Assembly (NCBI GenBank): GCA_017940955.1
Contig: JAGAXP010000030.1
Span: 1-18,737 of the forward strand
Source of the DNA: Oribacterium sp.
Lineage (GTDB): Bacteria; Bacillota_A; Clostridia; Lachnospirales; Lachnospiraceae
DNA: 18,737 bases
Direction: 5' to 3'
Shown here one piece after another: positions 1-7,698 of the stretch; the stretch's first letter is position 1; each line of letters opens with the position of its first letter. The notes beneath the pieces are model-generated. The model had not been told where the DNA came from, did not search any database, and saw only the letters and a program-made list of their open reading frames with translations. The position numbers and the translations under genes are program-made.

Positions 1-483
1 ACCTGATGAAGGACCGATCTGGAATGTCTTTGTACTTGTGTTATTGAGAATGTTGATTCCGTTATAGTCAGTACTTGTGGCGATTCTTGTGATCTCTTCT
101 GCCAGCTCATTGATCTCCAACTGGATGTTGTTTCTTGCAGTATCACTTCTGCTTACACCCTGGTCACCTGTTGTCGCATAGGTTCCGTTTGCAGCCTGTG
201 TTGCAAGGGTTGTCATTCTTTCGAGCATCGCATGAGTCTCTGTAAGAGCTCCTTCAGCTGTCTGGATAAGTCCGATGGCATCGTTTGCGTTTGCCTCTGC
301 CTGATCAAGAGCGTTGATCTTGTTTCTCATTGACTCGGAGATAGCAAGTCCCGCAGCGTCGTCGCCGGCCTTGTTGATCTTGTATCCAGATGACAGCTTC
401 TCTAAGTTCTTATTGAGAGCTGTGGTGTTCTTGGACATGTTTCTGTAAGAATCGATTGCTGAAATATTGTGCTGTATAACCAT
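1..483 (-). CDS. fliC: Flagellin, N-terminal part (runs off the window)
   Basis: The first 161 residues of a flagellin, the filament subunit exported through the flagellar type III apparatus. The protein starts MVIQHNISAI and continues with the D0/D1 hallmarks LEKLSSGYKINKAGDDAAGLAIS (about residues 27-49, given here only as the family signature) and QTAEGALTETHAMLERM (about 74-90). It stops at residue 161 because the window ends, so D0/D1 C-terminal helices and any variable domain are not visible. In the D1 patch around residues 87-94, the Arg and Leu corresponding to Salmonella R90 and L94 of the TLR5 contact are kept (ERMTTL), which is an alignment by eye. ATG at 483 is preceded by a strong AGGAGGAA site. 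It lies 186 bases downstream of the preceding minus-strand gene, with its own sigma-28-like promoter and a CsrA-type leader hairpin. The symbol could equally be hag or flaA. Confidence 0.96.
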   Translation of the reverse strand, partial: MVIQHNISAIDSYRNMSKNTTALNKNLEKLSSGYKINKAGDDAAGLAISESMRNKINALDQAEANANDAIGLIQTAEGALTETHAMLERMTTLATQAANGTYATTGDQGVSRSDTARNNIQLEINELAEEITRIATSTDYNGINILNNTSTKTFQIGPSSG

Positions 484-486
484 AAA

Positions 487-525
487 TTCCTCCTATTGTC
501 GGCCTGTGTAAGAACATCCTTGTCC
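487..525 (-). promoter_or_regulatory. Predicted two-site CsrA target in the fliC leader
   Basis: In the fliC mRNA sense, 525-512 reads GGACAAGGATGTTC. This folds as GGACA/TGTTC with AGGA in the loop. Bases 525-514 match the published CsrA SELEX consensus RUACARGGAUGU at 11 of 12 positions. A second GGA pair lies in the Shine-Dalgarno sequence AGGAGGA at 494-488, about 23 bases downstream. A site in an upstream hairpin plus one over the Shine-Dalgarno is the arrangement known for Bacillus subtilis hag, where a CsrA dimer blocks ribosome binding until FliW removes it. fliW and csrA are both in this window. The hairpin and consensus match are seen directly; binding is inferred. Confidence 0.75.
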
Positions 526-530
526 AAACC

Positions 531-554
531 GGTACTCAAAACTACTTGAGCACC
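531..554 (-). other. Stem-loop in the fliC 5' leader
   Basis: In the mRNA sense, GGTGCTCAA (554-546) pairs with TTGAGTACC (539-531), giving 9 base pairs with one G-U, around a 6-base loop. It sits just 5' of the CsrA-type hairpin and has no T-run after it, so it looks like a leader structure, perhaps stabilising, rather than a terminator. Confidence 0.5.
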
Positions 555-588
555 AAGCCTTTTTTTATGATTTGTTTTTACACCTTTA

Positions 589-615
589 TTATCGCACGGT
601 TTCTCAAAAATATAA
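589..615 (-). promoter_or_regulatory. Sigma-28-like promoter of fliC
   Basis: On the minus strand, TTAT (615-612), a 15-base spacer, then TGCGATAA (596-589). The flagellar sigma consensus is TAAA-N15-GCCGATA(A/T). The CGATAA core is complete and the spacing exact. The -35 TTAT differs from consensus but recurs at three other sites in this window. The predicted start of transcription would give a leader of roughly 100 bases. Confidence 0.65.
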
Positions 616-669
616 ACGATTTTACAAAAAATTTATATTTATTTGATTTCGAAGAATGGAAATCTGATC

Positions 670-2265
670 TCAATCATAACCAATTGGACTTTTGGATATT
701 CCGTTTTCGATTTGCGAGTCATTTTTCTTTGGTTTTACGCGCCTTCTTACCTCGCCGAATAATCTGAATGGTGATTCCTTTGTTAATGTTTCCTTTATGA
801 TGTTAGTGATGGACACTCTGTAACCCGGATCGTTAATTGATGGAATTTCCTGAAGAAGACCGATCTGGGCTTCAGCATCAAGACCTATTTCGCTGTATTT
901 AAGCACCACTTCCTTTACATACTTATAAGAAGCAGTAGCGGATCGTCTTTCATTTGCCACCAGAACCTGATTCATCTCAGAGATATACCTCGCCCTGATG
1001 GTGGTTTCCGAAGCCTGCTTTTCATATATCCTCATGCTTACCCTTGAGGCATCATGACCGGCCCTGCCATAACCCATATCTATCCATCCATATTCATCCA
1101 CCAGTATCTTTGCTGCGGAATCAAAGCCATAATAGATAATCTGCTCCTCCTTTATCTCCGCAAGAAGTCCGGATGAGGCTTCCGGGATCAGATTCATGAT
1201 GAGATTCGGGTCATTGAAGGGCACCCTTATAAGCTTCATTTTTGTTTCTGTATAATAAATGTTGAGAATGGATCTCAGGAATTCATGGATCCTCAGATCA
1301 TCATATCTGTATTTGGCCTCCGCTACCGCGAGCTCCAGGATGACCTTATTCTTTATCTCCTCAGACATGTTCCTTGATTTTGCTACCTCTTCGATACCGG
1401 AAGCATGTCTCATGAACTGGGCATTTAACATTTCCTCCCTTACATTCATGGTATGATCTGTAAGAAATGACACCTTCCTGATAACACTTGATTCCCTGTC
1501 ATTTCTGATGGAGATTGCGTGCATGGGCTTTTCGCCTGCAAGTCCTATGCCTATGATTACCGCCTCAGGTGATCTCTTTATGTTTTTAAGTATCACCTCA
1601 TCATTCCAGAAAATCATGTGATCATAGTTTTCCTTTAAGTCATAGAACTTGATATTGGAATACTTCTGATATTCGCTTTTTAAAATGTTTGAAGCCTCAA
1701 CATTATAGATGTTATTGCATGCAGTGTATATATCCACCCTTTTATTCTGGTGAAGATCACTGATGAAATCCGACAGAACCTCATGCCTCTGACGATAATT
1801 GATGGCCTCCTCCAGGCGGTCCAGGTCGATCTCTATTGACGGACGGTTTTGTATATAAGCCACCAGCTCATATTCATTTATAGGAACTGTCAGCCCCTCC
1901 ACGCCGTTTCTTCTGGCTCTTGATATATTCTGGACCAGTATTTTCAGCATCTGATCGATCTCATTCAGATCATTTTGATCATCCGCTGCTTCACAGGTTG
2001 TTATGACTGATCTCACTCCCTGACCGTTGACAGCTTCAACAATTATCTGATTACTACCTTCATTTTTCTTTATATTCACTTTGGATTCCGGAGTAAGCTC
2101 CACTATCTCCTCCCCGGAAATATTGTAAAGTGATAAAGGCTTATTGCTGTATTGATATTCAACAGGTTTCTCCTGACCTTTGTCATTACCATTAAGTAGT
2201 CTGGTGAATGCACTTAATGGATGGTCTTGATTGATCCTGTCAAAGAATTCGTTGATCTTACCCAT
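670..2265 (-). CDS. Unrecognised 531-residue protein upstream of flagellin
   Basis: I do not recognise this family. The protein is soluble-looking: no signal peptide, no membrane segment, no Cys-rich or obvious catalytic motif. It reads as a mixed alpha/beta body, a probably helical stretch near residues 430-500, and a basic tail (RRRVKPKK followed by a short polar end). It begins MGKINEFF, preceded by AAAGGGG about 8 bases before the ATG. It lies 109 bases downstream of the glycosyltransferase, in the same direction, and 186 bases upstream of fliC, so it is probably the last gene of the operon starting at 9416. No clear terminator follows it, so read-through into fliC is possible. A role in flagellin production or modification is only guilt by association. 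Its base composition and codon use look like its neighbours. Confidence 0.85.
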   Translation of the reverse strand: MGKINEFFDRINQDHPLSAFTRLLNGNDKGQEKPVEYQYSNKPLSLYNISGEEIVELTPESKVNIKKNEGSNQIIVEAVNGQGVRSVITTCEAADDQNDLNEIDQMLKILVQNISRARRNGVEGLTVPINEYELVAYIQNRPSIEIDLDRLEEAINYRQRHEVLSDFISDLHQNKRVDIYTACNNIYNVEASNILKSEYQKYSNIKFYDLKENYDHMIFWNDEVILKNIKRSPEAVIIGIGLAGEKPMHAISIRNDRESSVIRKVSFLTDHTMNVREEMLNAQFMRHASGIEEVAKSRNMSEEIKNKVILELAVAEAKYRYDDLRIHEFLRSILNIYYTETKMKLIRVPFNDPNLIMNLIPEASSGLLAEIKEEQIIYYGFDSAAKILVDEYGWIDMGYGRAGHDASRVSMRIYEKQASETTIRARYISEMNQVLVANERRSATASYKYVKEVVLKYSEIGLDAEAQIGLLQEIPSINDPGYRVSITNIIKETLTKESPFRLFGEVRRRVKPKKNDSQIENGISKSPIGYD

Positions 2266-2374
2266 GCAAGCATCCCCTTTTTGTCACAAAACCTTTATCC
2301 TCATTTGCAAGGTCTCACTCACAAATACCTGTTTGCCGATTTTTGGCTGACCTACAGATGTACCCCTGATAAGT

Positions 2375-3493
2375 CTATAAAGCCTTTAATCGCTCCGAAG
2401 CCTTTTTATACCCTTGCTCTGAAGCCTGTTTGTAATAGTAAAGTGCCTTTTCCTTCTGCCCTGATACTTCATACCAGGTTCCCAGATTATAGGCCGCCTT
2501 AAAGGAGCCTGTGCCTATAACGCCTTCCGGTCTCTCAACCTCACCAAGGCTTAAACACTTAAGATAGCTTTTTTCTATATATGGGAGCAAATGCTGATAT
2601 TTCTCAGTATTTTTAAGTACCAGTTTCATATAGAAAAGACCTGAGTAGAAATAAAAATCCGGATTTCTTGTGAAATCGTACTGGACCTTTCCCATGATAT
2701 CTCCGGCTTCCTCCAGGCTCTCTTCAGTATCCATATCATAAAGAGTATAAAGATATCTCATGATTCCATCGGTCCAGTACGGCGCCTGGCGTATCTCTTT
2801 TTTACCGGAAAACCTTAAAAAGGTTCTGAAGTAGGGAAGACTTTCCTCTTCTCTTCCTAAATTACGAAGGGTTATTGCCATCTGGTAATTGTAGTAGGGA
2901 TAATTTGGTTCCTTCTTCAAAGCCTCGATAAGATACTCAAGGTTCCTCTGACCTTTACCATCCTGAAGATACCCGTCATGCTCCGCATAAAGAGGAGACA
3001 TCTTATTAAGCACCTTGGCACTTATCTGCTCATGTATGCTTCCTTTATATCTCATCCCTGCAGGAATTATCCTGGGTATCTGAGTGATGCTTCTGTCTAT
3101 CTCGTCACCATTCGGATAAGCATCCTCTCTTTTTATCAGCCCGAGCCATCTCATGCCCTGACGGTCATACATCATGTCGATAAAATCCCTCAGTGCTTTC
3201 GGATTACTTATTTCATCATTTCTCAGATATTCGTCTGCGTCCAAAACCAGATGTATCTCTCCGCCATGATCTCTTTCCGAATGACCAAGGGCAAAGTTTC
3301 TTGCTTCCGAGAAATCATTGACCCAGGGAAAATCGTAAACATGGGCACCAAATTTCCTTGCTATTTCGATGGTACCGTCCGTAGAACCGCTGTCCGCTAT
3401 GACTATATTGTCCACAAAGGGCGAAGCTGCACTTAAGCATTTTTCCAGACAACGTTCTTCATTTTTTACGATCATCACTAAGTTTACGATCAT
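2375..3493 (-). CDS. GT2-family glycosyltransferase with TPR-like C-terminal half
   Basis: An inverting GT-A fold glycosyltransferase, family 2, likely cytoplasmic and using a nucleotide sugar. The start MIVNLVMIVKNEE is typical. The nucleotide-binding segment DSGSTDGT lies at residues 34-41 and the metal-binding DxD motif, here DADE, at 85-88. From about residue 190 to the end the protein is helical, with TPR-like pairs (YYNYQMAITLRNLGREEESL; NLGTWYEVSGQKEKALYYYK). This GT2-plus-TPR layout resembles SunS-like glycosyltransferases. The ATG overlaps the stop of the PilZ gene (ATGA), so the two are translationally coupled. In several clostridia a GT2 enzyme beside fliC O-glycosylates flagellin, and the position two genes from fliC makes that the best guess here. 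The acceptor and sugar cannot be read from the sequence. Confidence 0.9.
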   Translation of the reverse strand: MIVNLVMIVKNEERCLEKCLSAASPFVDNIVIADSGSTDGTIEIARKFGAHVYDFPWVNDFSEARNFALGHSERDHGGEIHLVLDADEYLRNDEISNPKALRDFIDMMYDRQGMRWLGLIKREDAYPNGDEIDRSITQIPRIIPAGMRYKGSIHEQISAKVLNKMSPLYAEHDGYLQDGKGQRNLEYLIEALKKEPNYPYYNYQMAITLRNLGREEESLPYFRTFLRFSGKKEIRQAPYWTDGIMRYLYTLYDMDTEESLEEAGDIMGKVQYDFTRNPDFYFYSGLFYMKLVLKNTEKYQHLLPYIEKSYLKCLSLGEVERPEGVIGTGSFKAAYNLGTWYEVSGQKEKALYYYKQASEQGYKKASERLKAL

Positions 3494-4125
3494 TGTTCCC
3501 CGCTCTCCTCAGCCTCATTTCTACGCTGCTCTCTGAGTACATTAAAAACATATCCACGGATGGCGGTTTCTCCGCCTTCATTAAGCTCCACAAATCTTAA
3601 ACCATAGCCATTATTTCCGGACTCATCCATCTGCCCCCAAAGCACCATACACCTGAAGGGTCTTTCAACATTTTTAAAGGTATAGTGAAAGTTAAGGATC
3701 TCCCCTATGGTCAAAGGCTCAGAAGTAACCATATATATACCGCCTGCACTTATGTTGGTGATGACACCAAAAAAGCTTTTCCCATTATTTTCCGAGGTAA
3801 ACTGAACAGTTATATCCACAGAAGCTCTTATATCCTGCTGCCTCTGTATGATCTCGACAACCTCCAGGATTTCACATTCTCCCATCCAGAACTCACTCAT
3901 TCTGGGATATCCGGGATTTTTACGAACCACCACATCACATTTTGCTTTGATGCAGCCCTTTATATTGTCATTGAAAATGACTTCTGTCCTGTTCATTCGC
4001 ATATCCTGAAGATTCGGTTCCTTAAAGTACAAAGCAGGTTTATTGTCGATTCCACTTACAACTCTGACCTTGTAATCCTTATCCTCATATCTAACGATGC
4101 CGCTGTGACAATCCTTAAGTATCAT
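3490..4125 (-). CDS. PilZ-domain protein, YcgR-like c-di-GMP effector
   Basis: A 211-residue protein with an N-terminal beta-rich domain of YcgR-N type (residues 1-90) and a PilZ domain (about 95-205). The PilZ signature NISAGG, matching [D/N]xSxxG, is intact at residues 124-129. The first half of the c-di-GMP motif is unusual: instead of RxxxR the sequence has R95 and R100, spaced RxxxxR, with Gln at the expected first Arg. PilZ proteins next to flagellar genes commonly act as c-di-GMP-controlled motor brakes or regulators. The ATG at 4125 follows AGAGGTAACAG. The gene overlaps the glycosyltransferase start by 4 bases, which raises the possibility that c-di-GMP sensing is coupled to glycosylation rather than to the motor. 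The PilZ call is firm; c-di-GMP binding is uncertain because of the shifted arginine. Confidence 0.88.
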   Translation of the reverse strand: MILKDCHSGIVRYEDKDYKVRVVSGIDNKPALYFKEPNLQDMRMNRTEVIFNDNIKGCIKAKCDVVVRKNPGYPRMSEFWMGECEILEVVEIIQRQQDIRASVDITVQFTSENNGKSFFGVITNISAGGIYMVTSEPLTIGEILNFHYTFKNVERPFRCMVLWGQMDESGNNGYGLRFVELNEGGETAIRGYVFNVLREQRRNEAEESGEQ

Positions 4126-4167
4126 CTGTTACCTCTTAATTATTACGGTTACAATCATTCTATAGTA

Positions 4168-4998
4168 TCAGTCATCATCAAAATCCAGATCGCCGATACT
4201 GCTCGTGGTATTCATAAGCATCTGAAGCCTGAGAATCTCGATGAAATTTGCAAACATATTTTTATCCACCTTGCCGGTCTCATCGATTTCCTGATTAAGA
4301 AGGCTTGTGAACATGGAGCTTATACCCAGCATTCCGCTGTTTTGGGAAGAACCGAATCCAAGAGTGGATATCAGGGATTTAAGTTCGTCAATGCTGCTGC
4401 CTTCACCTATGAAGCCTGACGCAGCTTCTCCTTCAGTTCCAAGGACAGAGTTAATGTCTATCGCTGCATCGTTTTCCAGATCCCCCATTATCTTTTTGAC
4501 ATAATTCTGGGTCTCTTCATACGGAGGAATACCGTCATATTTTCTTACTGCTCCGGAGCCTGCATTATAGGCTGCAAGGGCAAGCTTCAGATCACCGCCG
4601 AATTCCTTAAGATTAGATGCCAGAAGCTTGGCGCCACCCATGATATTCTGTTCAGGATTAAATGGATCGCTGACTCCCAGCTCCTTCGCAGTTGCCGGCA
4701 TAAGCTGCATTATACCCATGGCACCTGCTTTGGATACTGCGGTTACCTGAAAATCCGATTCGGTCTTCGCAACTGCTTTAAGTATCTTCTCCGGGATCCC
4801 GTAAGTACTTGCGGCCTTTTTAAAAATCGAGTCAAGCGTGTTTGCCGTTCCGGAAACTGTTTTCTCGGCTGTTCCCGCAGCCTTTACTCCATCCAGAACA
4901 TTCTTGAAGGTTTTTGCATTCTTCGAAAGAATGGTTGTTCCCTCGGGTCTTCCCTTTCCTGTATTATTGATCTCACTGATGGACTCCATAAGTGGCAT
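4168..4998 (-). CDS. Lytic transglycosylase (SLT family), FlgJ-like context
   Basis: A 276-residue peptidoglycan lytic transglycosylase. The SLT domain spans about residues 55-175. It shows the catalytic Glu in KTESDF (residue 80 from the chosen start), the GAMGIMQLMPATA block, and ALAAYNAGSGAV, all standard for the family. There is no signal peptide or membrane segment, only a polar N-terminal linker of some 50 residues, and the C-terminal 100 residues are Ser/Gly-rich and end in acidic DFDDD. A secreted wall enzyme without a Sec signal inside a flagellar operon suggests export by the flagellar apparatus, as for FlgJ of Gram-negatives. I chose ATG at 4998 because the Shine-Dalgarno AAAGGGGG sits 9 bases upstream; the ATG at 5007 directly abuts that sequence. 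It is flanked by the PilZ gene (42-base gap) and a wall-binding-repeat gene. Confidence 0.9.
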   Translation of the reverse strand: MPLMESISEINNTGKGRPEGTTILSKNAKTFKNVLDGVKAAGTAEKTVSGTANTLDSIFKKAASTYGIPEKILKAVAKTESDFQVTAVSKAGAMGIMQLMPATAKELGVSDPFNPEQNIMGGAKLLASNLKEFGGDLKLALAAYNAGSGAVRKYDGIPPYEETQNYVKKIMGDLENDAAIDINSVLGTEGEAASGFIGEGSSIDELKSLISTLGFGSSQNSGMLGISSMFTSLLNQEIDETGKVDKNMFANFIEILRLQMLMNTTSSIGDLDFDDD

Positions 4999-5037
4999 AT
5001 AAAGCATCCCCCTTTATTCAGTAAACTTAAATTATAA

Positions 5038-6231
5038 TCATTGCTGTGCCATCATCCGGCCGTAATCATCAAGATAGTAAACCTTACCCCCATCATAAAG
5101 GTATCCGGTCTGCATACGCCCGCTGCTGTTGAAATAGTACCAGAAGCCGTTTATAAACACCCATCCTGTATGCATCTTTCCGTAGGTAGGATCCAGATAA
5201 TAGGTGCTTCCGTCACCGTCCACCAGGAATCCCGTCATCATCTGCCCCTTATTATCAAAGTAATACCAGCTGTCTCCTATAAGCTTCCAGCCGGTGGCTG
5301 CTCTTCCGTAGTCATCATAATAAAACCAAGCTCCTCCGGGATAGTACCAGCCGGTGGTACTTCCTTTGGCACTGTTATATATGGTAGCCGTTCCTTCATT
5401 GGTAGTGGTATTGTACCCTATAGGCGTAACACCCTTGGTACCTGTATGGGAATTGACCACATCCTCTTCCGATGTGACTGAATCTCCATCCTTCAGATAC
5501 TTTTTCTCATCAGCAGTCATGGGTATGGCTTTTACTTCATAATAGTAAGTATCCTTTGTATACTCAGGTATCTTATCGGAAAGATCCAGCGTGGTGCCCC
5601 TTACCTTCTTTGTCAGGATAGACTTGTCATTTTCGTAAAGGGTAACCTCATACCCCGGTGCGTACTCAACCTCTTTCCACACTGCTTTTTTAAAATTGTA
5701 GTCCCATCCTGCAGAGGCCGTGGATTCCAGAACTGTACAGGGCATATAATACACCTTTAGTCTCAGAATATCTCCGTCATCCACTCTGCCGCAATGACTG
5801 AACTCGGCTCCATTTAAGGCTACCGCTGATCTGTTCCAGTTTTTTGCGAAATAGTAGCCCTCGTCTGCGTGCAGATCTATAGTGATGAGGATCTTATTTC
5901 CCGGTCTCCACTTATCAGGCTTCTTTGAATAATCGATCTCTCCGACACTGACATTTCCTGTACTAACTGTGACTGTCGGTTCCAGGATCTCGCCGGGCTC
6001 CCCATAATTCTGTTCCACCTTTACATTGATCTTCTCCAGGATACTTCCATCAGCCTTGGCAGTTTTTTTATGGGTAATGACAAAATATGCCACAAGAAGT
6101 AAAAAGAAAAATATCTTTGCCGCCTTATTGATTCTCCTGGCATCTCTTTCAAGCTTTTCCAGTCTTTCTTCTCTTTTCTCCCGTATACGGTCTCTAAATG
6201 AAGATCTGTTTCTGTTATATGGCTCAGGCAT
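5038..6231 (-). CDS. Membrane-anchored protein with cell-wall-binding repeats (397 aa)
   Basis: A likely type II membrane protein. Residues 1-38 are highly charged and basic, a hydrophobic segment covers about 39-53, and the rest should be outside. The extracellular part has a beta-rich domain (about 60-180), a fibronectin-III-like stretch (about 190-250), and five tandem repeats of about 20 residues in 294-397, of the GW-x-x-x-x-G-x-WYYF-x-x-x-G-x-M-x-T type. Such repeats (choline-binding or cell-wall-binding, CW_binding_1 type) attach proteins to wall polymers of Gram-positives. The gene starts at an ATG preceded by GAGGTGAAAT and follows its paralogue after 33 bases. Order of domains and length class match the upstream gene, so the two look like an old tandem duplication. 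The role is unknown; scaffolding of the flagellum in the wall is possible. Confidence 0.85.
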   Translation of the reverse strand: MPEPYNRNRSSFRDRIREKREERLEKLERDARRINKAAKIFFFLLLVAYFVITHKKTAKADGSILEKINVKVEQNYGEPGEILEPTVTVSTGNVSVGEIDYSKKPDKWRPGNKILITIDLHADEGYYFAKNWNRSAVALNGAEFSHCGRVDDGDILRLKVYYMPCTVLESTASAGWDYNFKKAVWKEVEYAPGYEVTLYENDKSILTKKVRGTTLDLSDKIPEYTKDTYYYEVKAIPMTADEKKYLKDGDSVTSEEDVVNSHTGTKGVTPIGYNTTTNEGTATIYNSAKGSTTGWYYPGGAWFYYDDYGRAATGWKLIGDSWYYFDNKGQMMTGFLVDGDGSTYYLDPTYGKMHTGWVFINGFWYYFNSSGRMQTGYLYDGGKVYYLDDYGRMMAQQ

Positions 6232-6264
6232 ATTTCACCTCATCTTTGGTGCATTTTTCGCTGT

Positions 6265-7698
6265 TTACTGCATGATCCCGTCATTGTTGACATAATACTC
6301 ACCGATGTAAGCATTGGTAGCCATCTGTCCGCTGCCGGGGTAGAAGTAATAGTAGTTTCCGTTCACATTGTGCCAGCCTTCCACCATGGTACCGTCATAG
6401 TCACAATAGTAGGTCTTGCCATTCCTGTGAATCCATCCCGTGAACATGACTCCCAGAAGCGAATTATCGATATCATTAAGGAAATAGTATTTTCCGTTCT
6501 CATAAAGCCAGCCTGTATACATGGCGCCGTTACTCTTGAAATAATAATAATGGCCGTTGATCATACGCCAGCCGTTATTGGCTGTCTGCCCGTAGATTTC
6601 ACCGTTTCTCAGTTCATCTCTGGGTATCAGGTAGTACCAGTCCGAACCGTTCTTCATCCAGCCTGTATACATGGCACCGTTCTTTAAAAGAAAATAGGTT
6701 CTTCCGTCAACTATCTGCCAGCCGGTCTGCATCTGTCCATACTGATTAAAGAGATACCAGTCATTATCTATGTATGCCCAGCCGGCTCCCTGAAGTGTGT
6801 TATCCGAAACATATCTGTAATACCAGAAACCATTGTCCTTATACCATCCGAACTGGTACAATGCCTTCGCCTGACCGCCGCTTCCCCCCTGGCCTTTTCC
6901 GTCAGATACATCTCTGTCTGTGATCACCAGTTCTGTAGATTCCACCCATTCACTGTTACCGGTATATTTCTTCAACTTACTGTCTGTAACTATGGACCTT
7001 ATCTCTACCGAATATTTTCCTGCCTGGGTCATGTAAGGATAAAAATTATAGAGAAGACTCGTACTTGTGACGGTGGTCACATTTTTTTTATCCCTCAGAA
7101 GCTTCAGTTCATATGTGCCCGAGGTATTGTCAGGCCTTGTCCACCTTATCTCACCCAGTTTATTATCATTCCAGAATACATCCGTAGGAGCTTCATAATT
7201 TCCCTTTATGGGATCGATCTTAAGGGTGATAATGAGATCGTCCTTACTTTTCGTGGCATTCACAAAGGTACCGCCGGTTATGGTTACGTTGGAGCTTCTG
7301 TAGCTGCTGAGAAAGTAGTTTTTTGCTATATCCTCAGGCTTTAGAGTAACTCTCATAGAGGGAGTCTCTCCACTCTTGGCTCTCGTATCTCCCCCGCTTG
7401 TCCACTCGGCTTTTGTAATTGAGTATTTATTACCGCCGGTTGATACGGCTATCTCATTGTCATCTACGGAAGACTTTTCAACCTGGATATCCTCAGGGAT
7501 CTTTCTGCCTGCCTCAAGCTTTGATTTAACCTTGATGGTCACATTGTTTATGGGCTGTGTAGCGGCAAGGGAAGATATTCCGGAAAGGCACAGAAGTATC
7601 AGTATCAACGGAAAAAGTTTCCGCCAAAAATTTTTGTATTCTTTTGCCTTTACTACGGCTTCCTTATTCACTTTTTCACGACTGAATGATATCTTCAT
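6265..7698 (-). CDS. Secreted or membrane-anchored protein with cell-wall-binding repeats (477 aa)
   Basis: Residues 1-28 are basic, a hydrophobic segment lies at about 29-45 and is followed by SSLAATQ, which could be a signal-peptidase site. Then come a beta-rich domain (about 50-170), a fibronectin-III-like segment (about 172-260), a Gly/Ser linker and eight or nine cell-wall-binding repeats in 279-477 (GW, WYYF, GAMYT motifs). It shares its whole architecture with the next gene downstream. The ATG lies inside the FlhB-like gene, overlapping it by 23 bases. AGGAG abuts this ATG directly and a stop codon lies just upstream in frame, so no better start exists; translation is probably coupled to the upstream gene. 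Wall-polymer binding is expected from the family; its link to the flagellum is by position only. Confidence 0.85.
   Translation of the reverse strand: MKISFSREKVNKEAVVKAKEYKNFWRKLFPLILILLCLSGISSLAATQPINNVTIKVKSKLEAGRKIPEDIQVEKSSVDDNEIAVSTGGNKYSITKAEWTSGGDTRAKSGETPSMRVTLKPEDIAKNYFLSSYRSSNVTITGGTFVNATKSKDDLIITLKIDPIKGNYEAPTDVFWNDNKLGEIRWTRPDNTSGTYELKLLRDKKNVTTVTSTSLLYNFYPYMTQAGKYSVEIRSIVTDSKLKKYTGNSEWVESTELVITDRDVSDGKGQGGSGGQAKALYQFGWYKDNGFWYYRYVSDNTLQGAGWAYIDNDWYLFNQYGQMQTGWQIVDGRTYFLLKNGAMYTGWMKNGSDWYYLIPRDELRNGEIYGQTANNGWRMINGHYYYFKSNGAMYTGWLYENGKYYFLNDIDNSLLGVMFTGWIHRNGKTYYCDYDGTMVEGWHNVNGNYYYFYPGSGQMATNAYIGEYYVNNDGIMQ

Noticed and set aside
640..669. Possible terminator after the 531-residue gene (GATTTC/GAAATC pairing)
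   Set aside because: The stem is short and AT-rich with an 8-base loop; too weak to call.
546..767. Plus-strand 73-residue open frame in the fliC upstream region
   Set aside because: It has no ribosome site and overlaps the fliC promoter and leader and the 3' end of the 531-residue gene on the other strand.
2978..4419. Long plus-strand open frames (152 and 244 residues) opposite the glycosyltransferase, PilZ and transglycosylase genes
   Set aside because: They are antisense to genes with clear domains, lack ribosome sites and have no protein-like pattern.
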